Position numbers and translations under genes: made by a program. A stretch of 64,000 nucleotides of DNA. Source: CAILZL01 sp963748005 (GTDB taxonomy: Bacteria > Pseudomonadota > Gammaproteobacteria > Steroidobacterales > Steroidobacteraceae). Numbering within the stretch: the stretch's first letter is position 1; each line of letters opens with the position of its first letter. Positions 34,656-43,145 of the stretch are shown here, piece by piece. Location of the stretch: NCBI GenBank assembly GCA_963748005.1, contig CAVVHH010000002.1, positions 2,232,001 to 2,296,000 on the forward strand, read 5' to 3'. The notes under the pieces are model-generated. The model was not told the DNA's origin, did not search any database, and saw only the letters and a program-made list of their open reading frames with translations.

Positions 34656-35390
34656 TCAACTGTGATACCAGCCGCCATTGACGTTGATGGTTTGCCCGGT
34701 GATATAACCATTGCGGACGATGCTTAACACTACGTCCGCCACTTCTTCGGGTGTGCCGAATCGTTTCACCGGCAGAAGTTCGGGACTGACGTTCGGATTG
34801 TTCCTGACCATGTCGGTCTCAATCAGCGCCGGCGCAATTGCGTTGGCGGTGATGCCTTCCTTCGCGAGCAAAGTGGCATAGCTGTGCATCAGGCCATGCA
34901 AACCGGCCTTGCTGGCGGCGTAGTGCGGGCCAATGACGCCGCCGGTTTGTGCGGCGATTGACGACATCATGATGATCCGTCCGAATTTTGCCGCCCGCAT
35001 TGCGGGTAACACGCGTTGGGTAACGAGGAAAGCCGACTTCAGATTGACGAGGATCGTTTTGTCGAAGTCCGCTTCGGTGAGCGTATCGATCCTGCCTGCA
35101 GGGTTGATGCCGGCGTTGTTGATGAGAATGCTGACCGGGCCGAGCTTCGACTCAATCTCGTCAATCGCGCGGTTGACCTGGGAGGAATTCGAAACATCGG
35201 CCCCGACGGCAATCGCCTTTACACCGAAGGTGGCAGTCAGTTCTTCGACAGCTTTCCCGGCCTCACGCTCATGTGACAGATAGCCGAGCGCGACATTGAC
35301 CCCGACGCTTGCAAGGGCGTGGCCAATTGCGAGACCCAGCCCACGCGAGCCACCGGTGACAAAGGCAATACGCCCTTTCAGTTGTTCCAT
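34656..35390 (-). CDS. SDR-family oxidoreductase, FabG-like
   Basis: The 244-residue protein is a classical short-chain dehydrogenase. It has the cofactor loop TGGSRGLGLAIG, NNAG at residues about 90-93, the catalytic Ser in MMSSIAAQTG, and Y-x3-K in HYAASKAGL. The end has ITGQTINVNGGW, as in 3-oxoacyl-ACP reductases and acetoacetyl-CoA reductases. It would reduce a beta-keto substrate with NADPH (inferred from the basic residue after the glycine-rich loop). GAGGGC precedes the ATG. The gene is 190 bases upstream of asnB on the same strand. Confidence 0.9.
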   Translation of the reverse strand: MEQLKGRIAFVTGGSRGLGLAIGHALASVGVNVALGYLSHEREAGKAVEELTATFGVKAIAVGADVSNSSQVNRAIDEIESKLGPVSILINNAGINPAGRIDTLTEADFDKTILVNLKSAFLVTQRVLPAMRAAKFGRIIMMSSIAAQTGGVIGPHYAASKAGLHGLMHSYATLLAKEGITANAIAPALIETDMVRNNPNVSPELLPVKRFGTPEEVADVVLSIVRNGYITGQTINVNGGWYHS

Positions 35391-35477
35391 TGAGCCCTCA
35401 GGTTTGTGATTGATGAACCTTGACTGACAGCGTATGAAAGTGATCTGACTGCAGCTCGATCTCTGGCAGATACGCAG

Positions 35478-37832
35478 TTACCGGTTGTCGTAGCGGTTGT
35501 AGTCCAGTACACCGGCGGTGATTGGCTCGCTGTTGCGATAGTCTTTCAACACTTGATCGCTCGCCGACCAGAATCGGGTGTCGGTGCGCCGCACACCGAA
35601 GCGATCCAGCAATCGACTGTAGTCAGTTTCGTTTTGCAGCGACGCGATCGACTGTACCAGCTCCGGGATGCGTGCCGGCGCGACCTGCAGGAAAACATTG
35701 GGATGGGCCGTCAGCACACCATTGGCGATCGTCAAATTGTCTTCGGGTACCAGGCGACGCTCGGCTTCGCCGAACATTGACGATATGTTGGTATAGGCGC
35801 TGTTATTGAGCAGCGTCAGCAGGCCGTATCCTTGCACCTTGATAATCACGGATTGCGGCATGATCGACGCCGGCACGCCGTACACGCGATTCAATTTGTC
35901 CAGCTCGGCAATGCTCGCGGGCGGCAACCCGGATCGATCCAGGTCGTAACTGTGGTTGGCCACTTTGGCGACGCGCTGCTTGAGCGCCGTAAACAGTTCC
36001 TGCTTGTATTGCGTCGTCTTGTAGTCGTAGGGCGCCGGTAGCACTTCATGTTCGAAGTAGGCGTTCAGATACTCCTTGACGCTGTCCTCGGCATTGCGAT
36101 ACCAGTTTTCCACTTCCGCTCGTCGCTGCGTTTCGGGTAAAAACGCAGCGAAATTCATTTCCGATTCCATCCGCAAGAAGTCCATGTACATGCGTGTCAT
36201 GGCCTGATGCGACGCCGTGCCGTACACATCGAAGCCCGCCACCAGCAGGTAATGAATGCGCTCCAGGATCGGATAGTCGATCAGCCAGGCCGTCTGCGGT
36301 TGCTCACCCACCAGCCCCTGCACCACGGTCGCGCTGTCATAGTGGCGAAACACCGTCAGTGCCGCATTCCGGTTGACACCGCCGCCATCCCAGAAGGTAC
36401 CCAGTTGCGCTTGTTCCAATGCTTTGTAGTTGGCGCGAATGAATTCGCCCTTTGCCTGCAAATACGCTTGCTGCGATTTGGCGTAACTGCGCCATTGAGT
36501 GATGGACCACAAGCCACTTTCCGCTTCCGCTGGCAGGCGCAAGTTCTCATCCTGCCCGGCAAGAAATTTCGAAAACTGCGCCGACAAGGCGGTCTGCGGC
36601 GGCGTAAAAAACACCCAGAATCGATCCTGAATCACGTTCAGCGCCACATTGCCACGACACACCGGACCCTTGATGAAGTTCATCACCGTGAACTGCGCTT
36701 CGTCCAGCAGGAAACTGTGCCGCGAAGTGTAGGGAATGGGTTCGTAGGTAACGAAGGGATTCGACGCCGTTTTCACGTCGTAGCCGGGCAGTTGCGTCAC
36801 CGAGTAGTCGGCGTCGATAAACCACTGCTTCCATCGATCACGGCGTGCCGGTGACAATCGATACGGCATATGGGTTTTGGCGACGATGCTCGCTGGATCG
36901 CGCCATAGTCTGTAATACACACGGCTCACGCCGGGATCATCGTAAGGGCGGCGAGTGGCGATGATGTCCAGCGGTTGACCGGGTGGTGTGCGTGAACGCA
37001 CCAGCTTGAAATACACGGTATTTGCACCGTGATCTTCAAAATAGAGATGCGCGAGAAACAGATGCTCGTAGAGATAGCGCGCCGCCAATTGATGCTTGAG
37101 ACTCTCACCATTAAACAGCGATTCCCAGTATTCAACTTCCTTGGCGGTTGAAGCGCTCAACGGCTTCATGACATCCGACGGCGCGCCACTGGCCAGCCAG
37201 TCGAGCAGTTTGCGATTCTCAATGGTGCTCAGCGCCGGCAGTCCGTACGGCATGCCCCATTGCGGGAAACTCTTTGCAAAGGAGTCGAACTCCTCGATCC
37301 TGGGGCACTGCTCCGCACGCTCCAGTGAAAAATCGAAGGTATCAGGAAGCACCTTTGTGCTCGACAAGGGGTGCTGCTGCTTGAGGTCCAGCATCCTGGC
37401 CATTACGCCAGCTTGCAGGTTGACCTGCGGCGACTGCTCACGCTCATTCAAAACAGGATGAAACTTTTTCTCGCGCCACTCCGCCGTGGTCTGCGCGTCT
37501 TCGAACAACCTGCTGAGCGAGCCTTGCGTCAATCTTGACGAGTGATACACCTGTTCCTTGCTGCCGCCGCGAAGAACGCCCTCGTAGGAATCCAGTTTCA
37601 GCTGACACGGGGCATCGTAACAGCCATGACACACCAGACAGCGCTGCTCCATGAGAGGCTTGATGTCGCGCTGATATTCGACCTGCGCATTCGCGGTTGC
37701 TACAAATTCTTTTGGCGTTTCCGGGCCGAACAAGGCATCCAAGTTGCGCACCGCCAGCGTCGAGCATCCCGCCAGGACAATTGCGCCGGTGATAACCATG
37801 ATTCGACGCAAGCGCTTCGGTGAACTGAACAT
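35478..37832 (-). CDS. cti: Fatty acid cis/trans isomerase, haem-binding lipoprotein
   Basis: The 784-residue protein has a lipoprotein signal with lipobox LAGC (Cys23) and a single haem-binding motif CLVCH at residues 65-69 within KPLMEQRCLVCHGCYD, the hallmark of Cti. Other family blocks are QLKLDSYEGVLRGGS, SSRLTQGSLSRLFED, FPQWGMPYGLPAL and NRKLLDWLASGAP. Cti converts cis- to trans-unsaturated acyl chains of membrane phospholipids from the periplasm, a rapid response to solvents. Length is typical. ATG 37832 was preferred to an upstream start because it gives a proper signal. Confidence 0.94.
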   Translation of the reverse strand: MFSSPKRLRRIMVITGAIVLAGCSTLAVRNLDALFGPETPKEFVATANAQVEYQRDIKPLMEQRCLVCHGCYDAPCQLKLDSYEGVLRGGSKEQVYHSSRLTQGSLSRLFEDAQTTAEWREKKFHPVLNEREQSPQVNLQAGVMARMLDLKQQHPLSSTKVLPDTFDFSLERAEQCPRIEEFDSFAKSFPQWGMPYGLPALSTIENRKLLDWLASGAPSDVMKPLSASTAKEVEYWESLFNGESLKHQLAARYLYEHLFLAHLYFEDHGANTVYFKLVRSRTPPGQPLDIIATRRPYDDPGVSRVYYRLWRDPASIVAKTHMPYRLSPARRDRWKQWFIDADYSVTQLPGYDVKTASNPFVTYEPIPYTSRHSFLLDEAQFTVMNFIKGPVCRGNVALNVIQDRFWVFFTPPQTALSAQFSKFLAGQDENLRLPAEAESGLWSITQWRSYAKSQQAYLQAKGEFIRANYKALEQAQLGTFWDGGGVNRNAALTVFRHYDSATVVQGLVGEQPQTAWLIDYPILERIHYLLVAGFDVYGTASHQAMTRMYMDFLRMESEMNFAAFLPETQRRAEVENWYRNAEDSVKEYLNAYFEHEVLPAPYDYKTTQYKQELFTALKQRVAKVANHSYDLDRSGLPPASIAELDKLNRVYGVPASIMPQSVIIKVQGYGLLTLLNNSAYTNISSMFGEAERRLVPEDNLTIANGVLTAHPNVFLQVAPARIPELVQSIASLQNETDYSRLLDRFGVRRTDTRFWSASDQVLKDYRNSEPITAGVLDYNRYDNR

Positions 37833-37949
37833 CGCGAATTTTCTTCCACGGAAGATGAACCGTGATGCTAGAGGACGGCCACCCGTGCCGCAACTTTCCC
37901 CTTCTGGCTCGGCCTGAAGTTTCCGGCACACGGGTGGTGGGCAGCTCAG

Positions 37950-38468
37950 CTACTTCAAGGTGAGTTCATTGTCCGGGTCGGGGCGAATGATCAGATAGGT
38001 CATGTCACCTTCGCGGGCGCTCCACCAATGTGCGACCCTGGCGGGAATGATCACCATATCTCCCTTGCCGACTTGGCGCGTAGCGCCGCCCTCGATGCCA
38101 TTTTCGGAGTTCACATTGATCATCGCAGACACGGCGGATTTCCGGCTCCTGATGGGGTCACGCAGCTTCCCGCCCGTGACCAGGGTGCCGCTGCCTTCAA
38201 GGATGTAATAGATCTCGGCCACTTTCGTCTGGTGAAGGCTGGCATTGTCGGGAGCGGATGCCGGACGAAACACCCCGAATACTCCCAGACGATATCCGCC
38301 GAGATCGACAACGCGAATTGGCCGGTCAGTCGCCTCGTCCCTGGGTAACTGTGCAATAAATTGCCGCACCTCAGCCGCAGTGATGTCCGTGGCGCCCAGT
38401 GGAGCCTGAGCCTGCGCAGTGGTCACGGCGAACGCCAGAACAGCAATGATTTGGCAGGTCGGTTTCAT
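37950..38468 (-). CDS. Exported cupin-domain protein
   Basis: The 172-residue protein has a Sec signal (MKPTCQIIAVLAFAVTTAQAQA) and one beta-barrel cupin domain: AEIYYILEGSGTLVTGG forms the first motif and KGDMVIIPARVAHWWS the second with the metal-binding His. The first motif lacks the usual paired histidines, so metal binding may be partial. Such periplasmic cupins may be isomerases, dioxygenases or sugar-binding proteins; no substrate can be given. It is upstream of cti on the same strand (117-base gap) and divergent from the second tannase gene. Confidence 0.8.
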   Translation of the reverse strand: MKPTCQIIAVLAFAVTTAQAQAPLGATDITAAEVRQFIAQLPRDEATDRPIRVVDLGGYRLGVFGVFRPASAPDNASLHQTKVAEIYYILEGSGTLVTGGKLRDPIRSRKSAVSAMINVNSENGIEGGATRQVGKGDMVIIPARVAHWWSAREGDMTYLIIRPDPDNELTLK

Positions 38469-38678
38469 ATCAGTGCACTCCAACAATTATGGATTCACTA
38501 AGCAGGCAAGTGCTGTCGCTCGGGGTGTTCGTGGAGGTTATAGTAGGTGGAGACTATTCTTCTTTATATTGATATTGGCAAAAAATTGTAACGAGCAAGT
38601 GCCCGTCCATCTCACCAGCGCTAATTTCCAGCATGGTAGAGATGGGTAGGCAGCAGCATATTCACTGGGAGACTGACG

Positions 38679-40427
38679 ATGCGTCTTTTCTGGTCAGGTG
38701 GAGCGAGACGTAGCCTCGGCGGCTGGAGAATAACGGTATTCAGCGCGACAGCGTTGGTGTCGCTCATATGTGCGTTCGGCGTAGAGGCATGGGCGGCTGC
38801 AGGACTTGCCAACCTTGCTCCCGAAATGCCGGTGATGGATTGCGCAGCGGTAGCGAAGCTCGAGATTGCCGACGACAACAATGCGCCGGTGAAAATCAAC
38901 TCGGCCACCGTCGTGACCTCAGGCCCGGCTCCCTACTGCGAGGTGCGTGGCACCATCGCGCCAGCCAATACCATCGTTGTGCGCCTGCCCACGCAAGGCT
39001 GGACGCAGCGATATCTGCAGACGGGCTGCGGTGGTCTGTGTGGCAACGCCAATATCAATTACAACAAGGGCGCCGACTGTGAGCTGGTGAAAGATGGCAC
39101 CATCGCCAGTGCCACTACCGACATGGGTCATCAGGGTCCGGGCACACCGCGCGGCTCATGGGCGGCCAACAATCCGCAGGCACAGATCGACTTCGCCTAT
39201 CGCGGTGTGCATGTCACGTCGCTCGTCGCCAAGGCCATCATCAGCAAGTTCTACGGCAAGCGCCCTGCATATTCGTACTTCAGCGGTTGCTCCGACGGCG
39301 GTCGCGAGGCGTTGATGGAAGCGCAGCGCTATCCGGATGACTTTGACGGTATCGTGGCCGGCGCGCCGGCGGCCAACATGGTGGTGCAGAACACTTTTCA
39401 TCATGCGTGGAACGTTGTGGCCAACAAGGACGCCAGTGGCAATTTCATCCTGCTGGCAGCGAAGCTGCCGATGGTACATCAGGCGGTGCTCGGCGCCTGC
39501 GACAACCTCGACGGCGTGGTCGATGGTGTGATTGAAGATCCGCGTCGCTGCGACTTCAAACCCGCCACGCTGCTATGCAAGGCGGACCAGGACCCGGCAA
39601 CCTGCCTCACCGCAGCCGAGGCCGAAGTGGTGCTCAGATTGCATGATGGTGCCCGCGATTCGAAGGGCCTCTTTCTTGAGCAGAAAGGTTCGCATCCGTG
39701 GGGCTCGGAACTGGAGTGGACCTTGTTTGTGCCGAAGGCTCAAGGGATGACGGCCGGCAGTGAAAACTTCGTCACCGAGTTTGCGCGCTATGTGGCTTAT
39801 GCCAACGTAGCCAATCCGGACTGGCAGCTGAAAGATCTGGAATTCAGCGTGCCGTCTTTCTGGAAGACGGTGGCCACGTCGAACTACCTCTCGGCAACTG
39901 ACCCCGACCTCAGCCCCTTCGCAAAACGTGGTGGCAAGTTGCTGCTGTGGCATGGCTGGGCCGACCAGCACATCTCTGCTCAAGCCACACTGAACTACTA
40001 TGACGCGCTGCGTAAAACCATGGGTGAGAGCGCAGCGGACAAATTCACCAGGCTCTATCTTTTTCCCGGTGTGGCGCACTGTGGGGGTGGCGAAGGCCCC
40101 GACCAGTTTGATGCGCTGACACCGGTGATGGCCTGGGTGGAGGGCGGCATCGTCCCCGGCAAGATTGTGGCTTCGAAAGTGACCGACGGCATAACCAAGC
40201 GGACCCGGCCGGTGTTCCCATACCCGTCGGTGGCGCACTGGAGCGGCAAGGGCAGCACTGACGACGCGGCCAACTTCGTCGCGGCCACACCCCGCAACAA
40301 GCCCGACGATTTCAACTGGGTGGGCAAGCAGCTGTACTCGCACGGCTACCAGGCCAGCTGCAAAGCCGTGGATACGCAACTGGTGTGCACGCCATCCAGC
40401 TTGCCGTTCGGGCAGGCCGGCAAATAG
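38679..40427 (+). CDS. Tannase/feruloyl esterase family protein (second copy)
   Basis: The 582-residue exported esterase has a signal peptide with a long basic N-region and hydrophobic core (VFSATALVSLICAFG, ending AWAAA). The CS-D-HC motif is complete: C204-S205 in SGCSDGGRE, D429 in HGWADQHI, and H467-C468 in GVAHCGGGEG. LQTGCGGLCGNANIN adds further cysteines typical of bacterial feruloyl esterases. It should release phenolic acids from esters in the periplasm or outside the cell. It differs widely from the tannase at 18855, so the two probably have different substrates. It stands alone with a divergent cupin gene. Confidence 0.92.
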   Translation: MRLFWSGGARRSLGGWRITVFSATALVSLICAFGVEAWAAAGLANLAPEMPVMDCAAVAKLEIADDNNAPVKINSATVVTSGPAPYCEVRGTIAPANTIVVRLPTQGWTQRYLQTGCGGLCGNANINYNKGADCELVKDGTIASATTDMGHQGPGTPRGSWAANNPQAQIDFAYRGVHVTSLVAKAIISKFYGKRPAYSYFSGCSDGGREALMEAQRYPDDFDGIVAGAPAANMVVQNTFHHAWNVVANKDASGNFILLAAKLPMVHQAVLGACDNLDGVVDGVIEDPRRCDFKPATLLCKADQDPATCLTAAEAEVVLRLHDGARDSKGLFLEQKGSHPWGSELEWTLFVPKAQGMTAGSENFVTEFARYVAYANVANPDWQLKDLEFSVPSFWKTVATSNYLSATDPDLSPFAKRGGKLLLWHGWADQHISAQATLNYYDALRKTMGESAADKFTRLYLFPGVAHCGGGEGPDQFDALTPVMAWVEGGIVPGKIVASKVTDGITKRTRPVFPYPSVAHWSGKGSTDDAANFVAATPRNKPDDFNWVGKQLYSHGYQASCKAVDTQLVCTPSSLPFGQAGK

Positions 40428-40480
40428 GTGTGTTGGGGAGAATGGCGCTTACCTGGACTCTCTTCAAAAGAGGATCTCCC

Positions 40481-40523
40481 TGTGGGTCGGGTAACGCTGA
40501 AGACAGCCAGACCCGACCTACAT
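40481..40523. repeat. REP-like palindrome (GTCGGGT type), copy 4
   Basis: TGTGGGTCGGGT and ACCCGACCTACA are inverted around an 18-nt loop. The border motif AATGGCGCTTACCTGG lies just upstream, as it does beside other repeats in this window. It lies downstream of the tannase gene. Confidence 0.7.
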
Positions 40524-40659
40524 GCTTCTGCATGTCAGGGCGCATTGATACTCGGTGATGATTTTTGTGCTGCTCTTTGAATCAGCGACACAGACGGCAA
40601 TGAGTGGTTGCTGAGCAGTCGTTCCCAGACATTCCTATCGCCACCGCGACAGCGTACAG

Positions 40660-41283
40660 TTGCCGAATCTCTTTGCAACGGGATTCGCCGCATTGACTTC
40701 GCAAGCTGATAACACTGAGCCAACTGTTACCGGACATCGCACCGATGTTCGCTTGTGGGAGTTGTTCCAGGTTTTTTCGATACTGGGCATGAGCAGCTTC
40801 GGCGGTGGGCTATCCGGATGGATGCACCGGGAGATCGTCGAAAAGCGACAATGGATCACCATGCAGGAGTTTCTGACCGGCTTGTCTCTGGCGCGGACCA
40901 TGCCGGGCATGAATGCCACCAATCTGGCCATATGGATCGGTTATCTGTTGCGCAACAGTGCAGGCGCCTTCGCCGCTGCGTGCGGCATGCTTGCCGGTCC
41001 GATGGTGCTGATCATCCTGTGCGCCATGCTCTACCACCAGTGGGGCCAATCCGAGCGGGTACATCAGGTGTTGCTGGGGATTACCGCAGCAGCGCTGGGC
41101 TTGACGTTGAGCATGGGTCTCAAGTCATTCCGGCCCGCGGCGACCAACTGGTTCTACACAGTCATCGTCGTGCTGACTTTCGCCAGCATCGGCATTCTGC
41201 ACTGGCCCATGTTGCCGGTCTTCGGTGTGCTGGGGACTGCCAGCATCGCGTGGGCGTTCTTCGTGGAGCCGAACGATGGATGA
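40660..41283 (+). CDS. Chromate transporter, N-terminal-half subunit
   Basis: The product (up to 207 residues) is a CHR-domain membrane protein: LWELFQVFSILGMSSFGGG is the conserved entry motif of ChrA, then REIVEKRQWITMQEFLTGLSLARTMPGMNATNLAIWIG, followed by about five hydrophobic segments. ChrA exports chromate by proton antiport; short-chain ChrA proteins work as pairs. The start is uncertain: no ATG precedes the motif, so TTG 40660 or TTG 40693 (with GGGA upstream) must be used. The stop overlaps the next gene by eight bases, indicating translational coupling. Confidence 0.83.
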   Translation: MPNLFATGFAALTSQADNTEPTVTGHRTDVRLWELFQVFSILGMSSFGGGLSGWMHREIVEKRQWITMQEFLTGLSLARTMPGMNATNLAIWIGYLLRNSAGAFAAACGMLAGPMVLIILCAMLYHQWGQSERVHQVLLGITAAALGLTLSMGLKSFRPAATNWFYTVIVVLTFASIGILHWPMLPVFGVLGTASIAWAFFVEPNDG

Positions 41284-41815
41284 TGATGATCTGTGGCAAC
41301 TGCTGATCGTGTTTGCGCCGTTGTCGCTGCTGTCGATTGGCAGCGGCCAGACCATCCTTGCCGACATCCAGCATCAGACTGTTTCGGTCCACAACTGGCT
41401 GACGCAGGGACAGTTTCTGGATGACTATGCGATTGCAAGGGCATCCGCCGGTCCTGCGTCTCTGATCGTCACGCTGATTGGCTGGCAGGTGGCGGGGGTT
41501 GCCGGCGCCATCGTGGCATCGCTGGCGATCATCCTGCCGTCGTCGTTTCTGTTCCTGGGACTGACGAAGCTGTGGCGCCGGCATGCTTTCAGCCAGTGGC
41601 GCGACCGGTTGGCGCGTGGTCTGGCACCCGTGTCCGTCGGTCTGGTGCTGGCCAGCGGCTATGCGCTGTTGATGGCCAATAGCCGTGACTGGCTCGCGTG
41701 GATTGTCACGGCGGCTTCCCTGGCAGCGTTCATGCTCAGCAGCAGAGTCCATCCACTCCTGCTGCTTGCCGCTGGCGCCGCGCTGTTTTTTCTCAGGACA
41801 CTGGCAGCCCCCTGA
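41276..41815 (+). CDS. Chromate transporter, C-terminal-half subunit
   Basis: The 179-residue membrane protein is the second CHR half: LWQLLIVFAPLSLLSIGSGQTILADIQHQ replaces the entry motif and LTQGQFLDDYAIARASAGPASLIVTLIGWQVAG the signature, followed by hydrophobic helices. Together with the upstream gene it makes the two-subunit form of ChrA. The ATG lies inside the end of the upstream gene. Substrate specificity is inferred from the family only; many members move sulphate-like anions. Confidence 0.83.
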   Translation: MDDDDLWQLLIVFAPLSLLSIGSGQTILADIQHQTVSVHNWLTQGQFLDDYAIARASAGPASLIVTLIGWQVAGVAGAIVASLAIILPSSFLFLGLTKLWRRHAFSQWRDRLARGLAPVSVGLVLASGYALLMANSRDWLAWIVTAASLAAFMLSSRVHPLLLLAAGAALFFLRTLAAP

Positions 41816-41959
41816 TTGCCGGGGAAAAAGGTTATGCGGTCAAGGACTGAAGCGGTAATGCCTCAGATTCGAAGCTGTGGTGAATGGCGCTGGTTTTTGC
41901 CAGAAAGGGTGTTTACTCTTTCAGTCTTGGTGGGAGCAAATCAATCAGTTGGGGGACGT

Positions 41960-42961
41960 ATGCAGAAAGCAGTAGCAGTGGTGAGCCTGACTTGCCTGGC
42001 CTGGGCGGCGGCTGTGGCGCAAACGCCGGCAGCACCCAAGCGTTCGATCACCCAGATCACCGGCGATGTCTATCGTTTTCAGGACAATGAGCATTTCGGG
42101 GTGTTCATGGTGACTCCTGAAGGTGTGGTACTGGCAGACCCCATCAACCTGGATACAGCTAACTGGGTAAAGGGTGAAATTGCCACCCGGTTCAACAACG
42201 CCAAGGTCGTGGAGGTGCTCTACAGTCATCACGACTGGGATCATGCCTCGGGCGCGGCAGCGTTTCCCGACGCGAAAATTGTCTCACGGCTGGAGACAGT
42301 AAAGGACCTGCAACCGCCATCGGCAGCCACCAAGCTGAGTGGTGGTGACGCGGCGGCCGACAAGAACAAGGATGGTCTGCTGCAGGCTGCTGAAGTGAGT
42401 GGCGCGCGCGCACAGAACTTCGCGACTCTCGACAAGGATGGCAATGGCGGTCTGTCGGCACGCGAACTCTTCCAGGCGCAATACGCCGACGTCCTCGCGC
42501 CGACCGAAACCTACAACACAGCGGTCAAAAAAATCACCGTCGGTGGCAAAGCAGTCGAAATGCATTACCTGCCAAGCATGCATGCCAATGATCTGTCCCT
42601 GATTTACTTCCCGGCCGAGAAAGTGCTGTTCGTCGTTGATGTCGTGTCTCTCAAGCGGGTGTTCTTCCGCAATATGGAAGGCTTCGACGAGGTGGACATG
42701 AACACTACCTTCGACAAAGTCCTGTCTTTCGATGCCACGAAGATTGTGCCGGGCCATGGCTCGGTGGGTACCAAGCAGGATGTGCAGGACGTGCGCCAGT
42801 ACATGAACGACTTGATGAGCGGCGTGCAGGCCGGCATTGTCAATGGCAAGACGCTGCAGCAGATCCAGACAGATCTCACCCTGGACAAGTACAAGGACTG
42901 GGGCGGCTACGCCGACTGGCGGACGCTGAATATCGAGGGCATGTACAACTACATGAAGTAG
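41960..42961 (+). CDS. Exported MBL-fold protein with inserted EF-hand pair
   Basis: The 333-residue protein has a Sec signal (MQKAVAVVSLTCLAWAAAVAQ). The MBL fold starts at residue 30, with a metal motif YSHHDWDHASG: H90, D92, D94 and H95 take the places of HxHxDH, so the second His is Asp. Two canonical calcium loops are inserted next: residues 134-145 (D-x-N-x-D-G-x-L-x3-E) and 158-169 (D-x-D-x-N-G-x-L-x3-E). The later MBL ligands are in YLPSMHANDLSL and IVPGHGSVG. GGGGGA lies just upstream of ATG 41960, so that start is preferred to frames beginning at 41816. The substrate is unknown; calcium may regulate or stabilise it. Confidence 0.85.
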   Translation: MQKAVAVVSLTCLAWAAAVAQTPAAPKRSITQITGDVYRFQDNEHFGVFMVTPEGVVLADPINLDTANWVKGEIATRFNNAKVVEVLYSHHDWDHASGAAAFPDAKIVSRLETVKDLQPPSAATKLSGGDAAADKNKDGLLQAAEVSGARAQNFATLDKDGNGGLSARELFQAQYADVLAPTETYNTAVKKITVGGKAVEMHYLPSMHANDLSLIYFPAEKVLFVVDVVSLKRVFFRNMEGFDEVDMNTTFDKVLSFDATKIVPGHGSVGTKQDVQDVRQYMNDLMSGVQAGIVNGKTLQQIQTDLTLDKYKDWGGYADWRTLNIEGMYNYMK

Positions 42962-42993
42962 CATCAACCCGGCAATTGACGAGTCTCCAAACC

Positions 42994-43063
42994 CAGGACA
43001 CTTCGACAGGCTCAGTGACCGGAATTTAGCAGGTCCGGTCACTGAGCCTGTCGAAGTGTCCTG
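42994..43063. repeat. Perfect long palindrome (CTTCGACAGGCTCAG type)
   Basis: Two 30-bp perfect inverted arms containing CAGGACACTTCGACAGGCTC surround a 10-base centre ATTTAGCAGG. It lies between the MBL gene and the GH13 gene on the same strand and should form a very stable hairpin. Related sequences lie at 44979-45051 and 62403-62468. Confidence 0.9.
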
Positions 43064-43145
43064 AAAGTCAGATGTAGTTGAGTGCCATGTTAATAGCGCC
43101 ACCACCGCAGCCCGCGGTAAGGGTTGCGGCGAGCAGGGAATCAGC

